A DNA stretch of 64,000 nt from Saccharum officinarum (lineage: Eukaryota; Streptophyta; Magnoliopsida; Poales; Poaceae), in the NCBI GenBank assembly GCA_020631735.1, contig CM036197.1, positions 42,021,880 through 42,085,879 on the forward strand, given 5' to 3'. Below the pieces are notes generated by a model. It was not told where the DNA came from. It was given only the letters and a program-made list of their open reading frames with translations, and searched no databases. Positions 10,849 to 21,353 of this stretch are shown one piece after another. The position numbers and the translations under genes are program-made. Position 1 is the first letter of the stretch. Each line of letters starts with the position of its first letter.

Positions 10849-13289
10849 ATGGCCCTCGCGCTCGCCACGAGCCCACTCGCGCATCTCGCCGTTGCCCCGT
10901 CCCCGATCTCCGGGTCCCAGTCCTCGTTGCTGCTGCTCCCGCGCCGGGCATCGCCTGCCCCCGTCTCCCTCTCCCTCCCCCTCCGGTCCCGCCTCATCGC
11001 GGCCGTCGCGACCAAGGAGGAACCCGAGCTCGGCGGCGGCGGATCGGGGGGCGACGACGGTGCCGGAGGGAGCGGCGGCGGCGGCAGCGACCCGAGGGAA
11101 GGAAGGGGAAGGGGACGGGGACGGGGACGGGGACGGGGAGGAAGAGAAGATGGGGCAGGGCCTGTCCATGTCGCAGAAACTCACTCTCGCCTACGCCGCG
11201 CTCGTCGGAGGTAATCCTTTCCCCACAACCAATCTGGATTGGGTGTGAAGAGTATTTTTTTCTTTAAAAGTTGGGATCATTTGTTAATCACTACGAGCCA
11301 ATCTGGCCCGGAAATTGTTCCTAGGTACTCCGAGCTACCATACTGTGGGCTGTTTTCTTATTTCAGCTATCAATCTTTGAGATGGTGATAAATCGGAATT
11401 GTCAGACCTTCCTGTTGTGACTGCCTGAATTCCTTAGGCAGTTGTGATTACTCACCAGTCACCAGTGTTGCTTCATGAACTTAAGTCTTCCACATACTGC
11501 ACCACTGCTACCTCATTTAACTTACATGGCTCATGTGCACAATTAAATCTTGTTGCCTGTGACAATCACATAGGATTAGCGCTGGCATTGGTTGCAATTT
11601 ACTATTAGAAAAAAACAAAATGAATATGAAAGTTTAGATGTTTTTGCAAATACAGAAGCCTCTCTGTCTACTACAGAATGTTCTCGATTAGTGGCTAAAG
11701 GGTAATGAGGGTGGCATAGTATTGCTCCTAGGATGAAGGATGTTGTGAGCGTCCAAACAATCTAGAAATGGTTGATTTAGTTCTACAAAGAAGTGTTTTA
11801 ATTCCATGAGATAGCTGTAGGTGGTCTTTCTATTCCTTGCCTTTGATACTTGGTATTCCTTTCCCATTGTTTGTCTTGCTTTGCGGAGTTAGCAGAATGT
11901 TTGGATTCCTGGCATAACCTCAGTTTGGCCAATGAATTCCTCAACTTCTGCTTATCTGTTTGACGCAAAACACAAACCAATGCCCTTATTATCACCCTCT
12001 AATTGATTCATATCACTTGTTTAGTGTGGTGATATCTATAGATGATAGTAACTGAATTCCTTATGGTGACAATTACTCACCATTATTTCATGCATTGCCT
12101 TATGTGGCCTTCGCTAGATGGACATCAGTACAGGACATACATTTCTTTGTTTCCTACAGTACAAATGAAAACACAAACCAATGCCCTTATTATCACCCTC
12201 TAATTGACTCATATCACTTGTTTAGTGTGGTGATATCTATAGATGATAGTAACTGAATTCCTTATGGTGACAATTACTCACCATTATTTCATGCATTGCC
12301 TTATGTGGCCTTCGCTAGATGGACATCAGTACAGGACATACATTTCTTTGTTTCCTACAGTACAAATGAAAACTTATTACTACATTTCTAAGGATCAGTT
12401 TGATGGCATCGGTCACGATTCGCTTGAAAATAGGATAAACCAGAATGAAGAGGAAATTGGGATTTGTTTTGGCAAACACAGAAGTGTATTGCTATATCTC
12501 TGCATGCCACAGAATTCTTGAACATCCAAACAAGCTAGAAATGGTCGACTTGATTATACAAAGAGCTGTTTAAATTTGTTGACACAGCTGTTGGTTGTGG
12601 TCTTTCTGCTTGGTGCCTGTTTTCCTTTCTCTGTGTTTATCGTGTTTGTTGAATTAACAGAATGTACGGATTTCTGGCACAGCTTCACTCCACCAATCAA
12701 GTCTTGCAATATTTACTTATCTGTTTTAGATTCACCTATTTTACTTCTTTATTGTGCCTGATTATATCCTGGAATGTAAGAAATTTCATTTCTGATTGTA
12801 CCTGCCAAAGTGCCAACAAAAAAAAACAGGAACTAATTGTTGTGCCTTTGAATTCTGTAGCTGGTGGTGTAATGGGATATATGAAGAGTGGAAGCCAGAA
12901 ATCCTTGGCTGCAGGAGGCATATCAGCCCTGGTCCTGTACTTTGTCCACACTCAACTCCCAGTGAGGCCTGTCTTTGCATCGTCGATCGGTTTAGGTATG
13001 CAGAATCTTTTTTTCTGAACCTCTGGCTGTTTTCTTTGCTTGGAAGTTTGATAAGCCTAGATTCTTCACTTGACATCGTTGTTGATTCCGCGTTCCAGGT
13101 ATATCGGCTGCGCTTCTGTCAGTGATGGGGTCACGCTTCAAGAAATCCAGGAAGATATTCCCAGCCGGTGTCGTGTCCCTTGTATCCCTGGTCATGGTCG
13201 GAGGCTACTTCCACGGGATCTTGCGTACTCGCACGCGTGATGCAGCCCGTTGCAGTCACACCATCTGCGCTTCACATTACAATCTTTAG
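10849..13289 (+). CDS. TMEM14 / FATTY ACID EXPORT-family chloroplast envelope protein, 3 exons, frame broken in exon 1
   Basis: FAX proteins (Tmemb_14 family) move fatty acids across the plastid inner envelope. Exons: 10849-11210, 12861-12995, 13099-13289. The membrane domain reads KLTLAYAALVGAGGVMGY, then LAAGG, VFASSIGLG, MGSRFKKS and FPAGVVSLVSLVMVGGY, matching the TMEM14 pattern of four hydrophobic segments, and ends at TAG 13287. The first ATG (MALALATSPLAHL) opens a Ser/Ala/Pro/Arg-rich chloroplast transit peptide, but in a different frame from the domain. The frame must change by +1 in the purine-rich repeat around 11090-11140 (GGGGAC units). With that one-base change the protein would be 228 aa; as written, only the internal ATG at 11150 gives the domain (128 aa, no transit peptide). 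This is either an assembly error or a real mutation. The exact FAX subtype is not resolved. Confidence 0.85.
11640..12760. repeat. Older diverged duplication within the same intron
   Basis: Segment 11640-11965 resembles segment 12465-12725. Both contain CCAAACAA(T/G)CTAGAAATGG, a GTGGTCTTTCT block, TTAGCAGAATGT/TTAACAGAATGT and CTTATCTGTTT in the same order, with many substitutions and indels. The intron has therefore grown by at least two rounds of local duplication. Confidence 0.7.
11968..12372. repeat. 201-bp tandem duplication in FAX-like intron 1
   Basis: A block starting CACAAACCAATGCCCTTATT is repeated head to tail with a period of 201 bp (11971 and 12172). By eye the two copies differ at one base only (ATTGATTCAT versus ATTGACTCAT), so the duplication is very recent. 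Both copies are intronic. Confidence 0.92.
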
Positions 13290-14159
13290 CATCTTTTCTG
13301 TTTCATCATGCAATTTCGCTCCCCTTTGGTGTCTTAGAATCTGAAGGAACTGTTTCTGTTGCATTTCAGTGGATGTTTTGTTAGTGTACCCGTTCTCTAA
13401 GTTTAGTTCAACTTTTGTGACAGTGGGTAATAACCAAATAAGCATGTGAGCTGATAGTGGTGAAAGACAAGAGTTGTGAAAATCAGTTATGGTTCCAGAT
13501 TTATACTGCACATGCAGCTGCAACTGTAGTTGTGCCAGTCATCTAAAATGCCGGTTTCATGGCACCGCTCAGCTGACGTGCGACAACTGCTAGCAGATTG
13601 AGTTTGCTGTTTGCTAAATAAGCGAGCGAGAGTAGTAGAGCCGTTTGACATCACTATTCAATAATACTAATAAGCTAGCTAACGACAGAAGATGCAAATA
13701 GCCGGCCGGGCACCAAGGAAAGACCTCCACAGATTATTTTCTGCAACCGAACGATGACAGTCGGGTTGATTGATCGAATACTCTTGCATTGCGTTCTTTT
13801 CAGATCATCCATCAGCTATGAACAGTAGCGCCCGAGTCTGCCCCTTAGTCCCTAGTACACTTGCTCATTTGTATACAGACTGTAATTCTGAGCGTCTCAG
13901 ACTTCAGAAGGTCGCCCCATCACTGTACAGAAACGGAGCAGGGGACCTCGGCTACAATGAAGAAATCTCAGAGATTTTCAGCAACAAACTTGCTTTGATT
14001 CAGTCCGTATCTATATCTATAAAACAAAGAAAAACTTCCTTGACTCGGAGTTGGGGCCGCCGGTGCGAACGCAAAAGGCTCGCCCAAGTCTAGTAGTTGG
14101 GCAGTCCGCCTGGTTTGGCCCGTTATATAGCAAATATAAGTGGACTCCAGCAGCTCTAA
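13290..14159. other. 3' flank of the FAX-like gene
   Basis: The first ~250 bases are probably the 3' UTR (T-rich, with several short A-rich runs). The rest holds no recognised gene; the open frame at 13770-14093 has no family resemblance. Confidence 0.4.
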
Positions 14160-14396
14160 GGCCTTTTTTTGTTTAGATACCTAAATTCACCTCTAAATTC
14201 CACTATGCAAAAAAAAAAAAGATTCTCCATCACATCAAAATACCGGCATATGTATGAAGTACTAAATGTAGATGAAATTTAAAACTAATTGCACAGTTTT
14301 GTTGTACTTTGCGAGACGAACATTTTGAGCCTAATTAATCAATATTTGGACAATTATTAGCAAATAAAAACAAAAGTGCTACAGTGCTACAATGCC
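14160..14396. mobile_element. Degenerate Tourist/PIF-like MITE
   Basis: Starts GGCCTTTTTTTGTTTAGATA after TAA and carries the family interior (TGAAGTACTAAATGTAGATG, TTGCACAGTTTTG, GCGAGACGAA, AGTGCTACAG), but the 3' inverted end is eroded to GCCTTA. Confidence 0.55.
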
Positions 14397-14432
14397 TTAC
14401 TGTGATGATTCGGGCGCTCCCGATTTGGGTAA

Positions 14433-14674
14433 GGCAGTGTTTAGATCCCTCAAACTTCCAAAAATTTTACAAGATTCCTGTCACATCGAATCTTTAGACG
14501 CATGCATGGAGTATTAAATGTAGGTAAAAAAACAACTAATTGCACAGTTTGTCTGTAAATGTCGAGACGAATCTTTTGAGCCTAGTTTGTCCATGATTTG
14601 ATAAATTTTACCAAATAACAACGAAAAGTGCTACAGGAACTTTACACCAACTTTTACACCATCTAAACACTACC
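14433..14674. mobile_element. Tourist/PIF-like MITE, about 242 bp, TSD TAA
   Basis: Ends GGCAGTGTTTAGAT and ATCTAAACACTACC are inverted copies flanked by TAA on both sides. Interior motifs match the element at 1294-1536 (GCATGCATGGAGTATTAAAT, CGAGACGAATCTTTTGAGCC). Confidence 0.8.
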
Positions 14675-16771
14675 TAAGTGAACAAGGCCTAAAATGAGTG
14701 GCGGCCTACTTGGTTGGACCAACCCAAATCCAGTCAATGCAGCAGCGCGCGACGTCTCGTTGTAAGGGCAAAGCCTAAAACGTCAGCTGATATGACCGTG
14801 ACAAACACTTAAAAATGAAAGTTAAGAGTATACCTGTACATCACGAGGTGAAGCAAAGACACAGAGATCACCGATACATATACGGGAATATCGCTTGAGT
14901 GCTCGCTAATCAGTGGTCTTTTTTTCTTTTCCTGGTTCTCTTTCTTTCTTCTATGCTCCATCATTTCTAAATTATAAGTTGCTTTGGATCTTTTATACAT
15001 TCATCTTACAACGTGTCTAGATATAACCTATGTCTAGATATATAGCAAAACCTATATATCAACAAAATAAAAGTCAAAGTGACTTATTATTTGTAACAGA
15101 CAGTAATGAACAAAGTGTGACACCTGCTAGCGAGTTCGCCTGCAGTGGGAAACGGTATACGCTCCTGCAGGAGCATATACTGGAAGCGAGCCCTGCAGCG
15201 GTGCCCTATAAAGAACACGCTATTTTAGCGGATGCTCATCCATCCTGTATTTCTGGCGTTGTATAAGGTCTCTACTACCCGTCCGCGCGAGGAGGAGAGC
15301 GCATGTAGGGGAAGAATCAGACGTGGACCCCACTTTTTCAACTTAAAAAAATATTATAACTCATAAACTATAAAACCAAATTAAATTTCGATTGTACCAT
15401 TAAATTCGTTTCAATAAATACTTTAAAACAAGATGTCACATGGATATATTTAGATAAAGTGACAAGTGAACCCCACAGTTGATAGAGGATGATATAGAGG
15501 ATGGATGGATGCGGGAAAATTGAGTATAGATGAGAGAAGCTTGGTGACTAGGATATATAGAGGATGAATATAGAGGTCCGCGGATAGCTTATAGAGGAGT
15601 CAGCCTCTTTCTATCGTTTTCATAGAATACCGTATGTCTTCGAATCTTGGATACTTTACCGCCGCCAAATTCCAACAAACGTACGTATAGCTTTCGCTTC
15701 TCTCGTCGGTCCGTTGATGCTCTACGCTCTAGGCCAGCGGGCCCCGCTGCAGCGCGTCAGGACACAGTGGGGAGCGCGACGTCGTGCTTCGCATCTGAGA
15801 CTGACGACGGAAGTGGGGACGTCCTGCTCCGGTTCAGCTACACCCGCGCCTGCCGTTCGGCCCGTCGCGAGCGTGCCCTCCTCTGTTGACCAACACCTGC
15901 CTAGCTGGCAAGTGGCAAGTCAAGTGTAACGAGGGAAGCACGTCGTGTAACGAACCCGGAGCACAGCCGCCAGCCAGATACGGGACCTTGAACTAGACTG
16001 CCGATCCGTCAGCTGTCATTCTACTGAAACTCGGGAAGACTAACCGTAAAAAGCAAAAGGGAAACGAACTGCGAACAAACTACCGAAGCCCATTCTTAGC
16101 GACGAATAAGGATTGGATACAGACCGATATCACTGATATTATATTTATTTTTATTTTTCTGTTCGGATTCGAATTTGAATACGGATAATGTCAATCATAC
16201 CGGATAGGATATGATTGGATATCGATATCATAAATATACGATTTAAATATTCGGATACGGATACGGTATCGAATGTTAAATATCCGGACTCGGATACAGA
16301 CAGATTTAAACTCTTCTAAACGGATTCAATCTCGAATATGGTCGAAAAATATTCGCACCGTTTTCACCCCTACCCACTCTAGTGGAAGATAATCGTAAAA
16401 TGCCAAAATAGGAAAGTGTAGTGGAATCAAGCAAGCGAGGCCCACCTTATTTCACACGAAAGACATACTCATACGTGGTACTGTATTCCATTACTAGACG
16501 ATCAATGTAACAAAGTCAGACAAGACGACCGACGTGATGTACAACAGACATATCGTAGCAGTTCGGTATGCGGTGTAAAGAAAATCCCACTTCAGAATAA
16601 ACCTAGCACGCGACAACAGAATAACGGTAATACAGGTTCCGGTCCCATTATTAGTGCAGTTCCACGCTGCTGCTGCCACATCACATAAAGCCAACAGCAC
16701 GTCCCTGCCCCTTCCCACAACGTCAGCCTTCACGTGTGTTCGGACTTCGCGGCTCCCCTACACCTTTCAAG
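14675..16771. other. Intergenic between the convergent FAX-like and JAZ genes
   Basis: Apart from the MITE at 15220-15585, the stretch 16130-16370 is built of short GGATA/CGGATAC/ATATCCG-type motifs ending TTTTCACCCCTACC, a decayed transposon type common in grasses (compare 29765-30298). About 16480-16771 is probably the JAZ 3' UTR. No gene recognised. Confidence 0.45.
15220..15585. mobile_element. PIF-like MITE of the 'TATCTGCACTC' family
   Basis: Contains the family core ATAACTCATAAACTATAAAA...AAATTTCGATTGTACCATTA, then ATGGATATATTTAGATAAAG, and ends GGTCCGCGGATAGCTTA. The same core recurs at 27502-29227 and its ends recur around the cargo element at 18524-19303. The left end is less clear than the right. 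Confidence 0.6.
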
Positions 16772-19700
16772 TTACTGGGCCTTGCCCTCCGCAGTCACCT
16801 CCATCCCCGGTGACTCCATGCCATCGGACGACTTGGCGGGGCTGTAGGGAGCTTTGCTCACGATCCTGTTTCATGCCATCATTTATTTAATCAGTCGAAT
16901 TCAGTAAATCCATGATAAAAAGGGGTACTAGGAAACAATTCTAAACTCCGTTTTAAGATAGGGCAAAAACAGGCATCTAAACCATACATCTGAAAAACAA
17001 AATGGTGTTAGTTTGCAACCTAGAGACCGCATCTTTAAGTGACCGCCTTTTTCATATAACAGGAGAATGCACAGGAACATCCAGATTCTCAGATATGTTT
17101 TTTCTAACATCGAAAAAGAATGATGGAAGTACATTTCTGTAGTTTGGTTCCTCTGTTGAGCAGCTAAATGCAGTAACATCGGTTTTTGTACCTACTGCCG
17201 GTCCCAGAACTCGAGTCTTAATTTTGATTTGCAGATATTAAAAAACTCGAGAGAGTTGCATGATCCAAGGACATTAGCTGCTATGTGTTATATTATGGAA
17301 GCAGGCTCTCTACTCATTCTTGCTGTAAAGAAATTTTAGAATTTTTAGAGGAATGTTTTAAATGAACTAGTCACATTTTGTTTATTGCATGCAGTCATTG
17401 AGCACGTGCCAGCAGAAAGTGCACTAATTCAAATACAATTGTAACGGAAAATTATTTTAATTTTTTTACCCTGCCATGAGGACAACAAATAGAGCAGGGT
17501 AGTTGAAAATAGTGTGGTACCACATACAGCATTTTATAACTAAAGTTTTAAACCTGTGCAAGGAGCCTAAGAATAACGTTCAGAATATCAAGTGCTGTTG
17601 CTATTATCTATCATGCTAACCTGTCACGACGTTTCTCAAGGAAGCGCTGAAGAGAATGCCTCCTGGCAATGGGGAGATCTGGCCAACAGATTAAGATAGT
17701 TTAAAGATATGTTAGACACTGTCAACACTGAAAAAGGTATTCCATTTCTAGATTTTTACCCAAAAGATGCTGTGGTCTTACCAGCCTGAAGCTTGCATAT
17801 TGAGCTAGGGTCAGCAACAACCTGAGGCTGTCCAGTTGCTACAGAAGTGCTCTGCAGTGATGGAGACCGTGTAAGCACAGGAGAGACGACTGTTGCTGGG
17901 GCAACAGTGGCTGTAGGCATCATTGGAGGCTTAACAGCAGTGGCAGCACTGCTTTTGGTGGCTGCCGCAGCTGCTGCAGCTGCAGCTGCAGCTATAAGCA
18001 TGATTGCCTGAGCCTGTCAATGCCAAATTGGTGTATTAGCATACATATTTTAACAGACAGTACAAAAGAACAAGATATCTGTATATGAAGTGAAGATAAT
18101 ATTACCTTTTCTGGTGGCACTGAGTCATACACACATACTGATCCACCATAGAAAATTGTAAGCTGAGTGGGATTAGCTGAAGGGTTCGACATCGGCAACA
18201 TTCCAGACCTTGTAGCAAAGAATGCACAAAAATAAGAACATGCAAAGCCGCAAAGGCAGATAAAATGGCATCTCTGAATTAAAAGTAGGCAGATCCATGT
18301 CACCCTTACTAGTAATTCTGATAAAAGCGTGTAATAATGCCATGTGATGGGTTCAACATGCATGAGATAGAATGTGTGTGCGGGCACAGGAAAACAGTCA
18401 TCCTACTTCCTAATGAACAGAAAATGGAGGTAGATTTCTGATAGAAAGATATGTCTACAGGCTACTTGGCCAGTGAATGGATTGGCTTCCTGGACAGTGG
18501 CTTTCAAATCATTTGTAGGGACTTAGACTGTCTGCACCACACTACGGTAAACGATCCGGCAGGATCATTTAGCGGATGAACCCCCGCAGCGGCGTACGCT
18601 ATCGTGATAGCGCGTCCGCTATTGCAGGCTCCGTCCGCCAAATTTGGCGTGATAGCGGGCGTGCGCTATCCGCACGTGGGGCTGCCGCCCACCACTAGCC
18701 TCGCCTCGCACCGAGCTCGAGCAGCCGCCGCCGGAGGTCCATGGCCGCCGCCCTTGTGCGCCTCCGGTGGAGGAGCGACCGCCAGTGGAGGGCGCGGGGA
18801 GGGGGTGCCGTGGCCGCCAGTGGAGGGCGCGGGGAGGGGGTGCCATGGCCGCCGAGGCCCGCCGCGCGCTGGTCCGTCGGCCGTCGCGGCCATCTCCGTC
18901 GGATGCGGGCGCGCGCTTCGCCGCGCGAGGGCGCCGCCAGACGCGGCCACCTCCGCGAGGGCGAGGAGAGGGAAAAGGGAAAGGAGCAGAGGAGGAGCGG
19001 CGGGGGGCGGCCGCAAGGCGCGAGGAAGCCACGCCGTCACCGGCGCAGCGCGAGCGGGGGGCCGCCGGGGTCGCGGAGGAGCCACCGGGTGAGGGAGACA
19101 GAGAGAGAATGGGGAGGGAGGAAGGGAGGGCGTCGGGTGAGGGGAAAAAAGAAAAAAAAAAGCCTGACGTGTGGGTCCCACGTGATATAGAGTAGAGATA
19201 TAGAGGATGGAGAAAGTGGTATAGAGGAGAGAATCTTGATGACCAGGATGGAATATTCGTTTTAGAGGATAGATTTAGAGTACGAAGAATGCGGATAGCC
19301 TTAGTGGTACAGATATCGCAAAGCATTTTGTCAGTCATAAAGATTTTTCCTTGAATTTGATTAATCCAGATGTTCCTATTGGTCAAAGCCTGGTGGATAA
19401 CAACTAACCAGTAAACAAAATGAAACTGAAAATAGCAGAACCATGCACTAATTGTTCTAGCCGTGTCGAGGCAAAACAAATAAATGCTTCTGAAGAAACA
19501 TATACTGAACAACTAGATACAGCACAGCAAACAAACCTGCGAAAAATGGTCCAGTTCAAGGAAAAAGTAGCTTAACATCAGAGGAAATTTTAAGGACCAG
19601 TTCAATGCCTCGAATCATTTTGCAGACTCTGCGTCCTTGGTCCCCAACCAGGCTACCACACAGTCTAGCACTCTAGCACAAGGTCCTTGGTAAGTAGGAC

Positions 19701-20900
19701 TGGAGGAGAGTGGGGTTAACTCTCTTTTTTTTCATTTCAAATCCTTCTTAAATGGCAGCAACAAGGAAATTATCTGCCTGCTAAACTCAACTTTCATCAG
19801 ATCTATGCATGTTTTCCCATTTCTACAACTAAAGGTTTGCATCACAAACAGTAACAATTATCCGTGGTTAACCTGATTGTGCAATTCAATTTAGAACCTT
19901 TCATAAAGCTTTAAACAATTTTTTACAACAAGAAACTCAACAAACGAGGGGGGAAATGGTTGCTTGGATCTGCACGCTATCTGTTAAAGTTCTTTCCAAA
20001 AGCCTAACAGCCATAAACAAATGCCAACCATTTTAGCCAAAACAAAGAAACTAAATCGGCTCTCCCATTCAAACAATTATTACCCCCAAAGACAAACTGA
20101 ACTGAGTGCCCTAGAACAAAAGGAAGCAAACATTTGGCACTAAGGCAGCCACGGAGTTCTGTTTCAGTTTCGCGTTCGCCATAATTAATGACATATCAAT
20201 ATCATAATAGGGTAGATAGAAACGCAAGACAGCTAATGACAGCAAGGATGAGTGAGGACCGGAAAGGAAGATTTCCGGCAACTGACGACCCCCCTCCCAG
20301 CAGACCAGAATCTGGATACGAACATTTCATGCTAAAACTTACAAGGCTACTTTACACGGCGACAGCGCACAACAGGAGGGAGTGAAAAGCGGGAGCGGTA
20401 GACAACCGAAGCAGCGAAGGGGATTTCGTCTACGAGGAGAGGGCGAGCATGCGTTCCTGGATCCGCCACGCCGGCTCCGAATCCTCGCCCGGAGCAGCGG
20501 CCCAGCCCAGCCCACGCGGCACTTCCACAATTACCGCGAACAGGAAAGGGGGGAAAGCGCGGGGGAGACGACGAGACGAACGAGAGATGAAACGAACCCA
20601 AATTCCACCCCACCAATCGAGGGACCAAACAGCCGCGAACCACTCCACGGAAGCAGAGCCCTCGTCGGATTCAGCGGGGCGGGGAGTCTCGGAGAGGTGA
20701 GGCTAGGACGCTAGGTACCTGCTGCCGTTGGCGAGTGAGAGGATGAGGCCTTGGCCTTGCTGCGGCTCCTGGGTCTTCGTCTTCCTCTCCCCCACTTCCT
20801 CCTCCTCCTTCCTCTCCTCTTCCTTGCGCGCCTTCTCCTCCTCCTCCTCCTCCTCCTCCTCCGTGTCCCCCTTCTTAATGTTCCGCTCCAACAGATCCAT
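16772..20900 (-). CDS. TIFY3: JAZ/TIFY jasmonate-signalling repressor (TIFY3/JAZ1-like), 5 exons
   Basis: JAZ proteins repress MYC-type transcription factors in the nucleus and are destroyed through COI1 when jasmonoyl-isoleucine is present. Exons 20719-20900, 18106-18208, 17782-18013, 17621-17678 and 16772-16865 join in phase to 222 aa. Exon 1 starts MDLLERNIKKG and is very acidic (polyglutamate). Exon 2 carries the TIFY/ZIM core QLTIFYGGSVCVYD. Exon 3 has a run of about 12 alanines. Exon 4 has the Jas degron LPIARRHSLQRFLEKRR, and exon 5 continues with VSKAPY and ends EGKAQ. The LPIARR degron start and the PY end are both intact, so COI1-dependent turnover is expected. The ATG at 20900 is the first in the exon. 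Intron 1 (2.5 kb) hosts a GC-rich MITE-like element. Subtype assignment rests on the MDLLE start and the CAX3 neighbour. Confidence 0.93.
18524..19303. mobile_element. MITE-like element with GC-rich cargo, in JAZ intron 1
   Basis: Termini GACTGTCTGCACC and GCATTCTTCGTAC-inverse (right end GTACGAAGAATGCGGATAGC) match the PIF-like family at 27502-29227, and TTA lies on both sides. The right arm still has family sequence (GATATAGAGTAGAGATATAG). The middle (about 18600-19140) is extremely GC-rich and unrelated to the MITE body. It includes a 35-bp near-perfect tandem unit (GCCAGTGGAGGGCGCGGGGA) around 18780-18850. Open frames run through it on both strands but show no domain. It looks like a captured gene 5' region. 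Confidence 0.6.
20833..20862 (-). repeat. Coding GAG microsatellite (polyglutamate) in JAZ exon 1
   Basis: Ten uninterrupted CTC/CTC-type triplets on the plus strand (GAG on the coding strand) encode a glutamate run. Triplet runs of this length usually vary between individuals. Confidence 0.85.
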
Positions 20901-21055
20901 CTCACCAACTTGCAACTCCTCTCTCTCTCTCTCTCCGCCGCTTGGGATGGGAGTTGGGAGGACTCGGGAATAGAAAAAGGGACAACCAGAGGGGCAGCGG
21001 CGAGAAAGGGAGGGGGCTCCCGCGCGGCGCGGGGGTATGTGTACAGCAAACGGCG

Positions 21056-21061
21056 CACGTG
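21056..21061. promoter_or_regulatory. G-box (CACGTG) upstream of JAZ
   Basis: A perfect CACGTG lies 156 bp upstream of the JAZ ATG, just inside the Stowaway at 21089. G-boxes are the binding sites of MYC2-type factors that JAZ proteins repress, so this fits the known negative feedback of JAZ genes. That it is used here is inference. Confidence 0.55.
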
Positions 21062-21088
21062 AATATCGTGAAGAATTTATATATTATC

Positions 21089-21353
21089 CTACTCCCTCTA
21101 TCCCAAAAAAATATATAAATCTCGTTTTACGAGAAGTCAAAATAATCTTAAGTTAGACTAAATTTCTAGAAGATATTATCTACATTTATATCTTTAATTT
21201 GGTTTATTATAAAAATATATTCTATAATTAATCCAATGATACTTATTACGTATCATGAACATTAATACTTTGTCATATATATTCAGTCAAAATTAAGAAT
21301 ATTTGACTTTTCGGAAAACGAGATTTATATGTTTTTTTTGGGACGGAGGGAGT
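21089..21353. mobile_element. Stowaway MITE, about 265 bp, upstream of JAZ
   Basis: Ends CTCCCTCTATCCCAAAAAAA and TTTTTTTTGGGACGGAGGGA are inverted copies flanked by TA. The arms also pair further in (AAATCTCGTTTTACGAGAAG versus CGGAAAACGAGATTTATATG). It lies about 190 bp from the JAZ start codon. Confidence 0.88.

Noticed and set aside
13770..14093. 107-codon open frame downstream of the FAX-like gene
   Set aside because: No family resemblance, no splice context; the region is otherwise repeat-like.
17203..17230. Terminal JAZ exon near 17203 (would encode a short RLEFWDRQ tail)
   Set aside because: The exon at 16772-16865 joins in phase and supplies the expected VSKAPY tail, so the nearer candidate is intronic.
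18619..19512. 297-codon open frame on the minus strand
   Set aside because: Spans GC-rich cargo and ordinary JAZ intron sequence; competing open frames exist on both strands; no domain; composition explains the openness.
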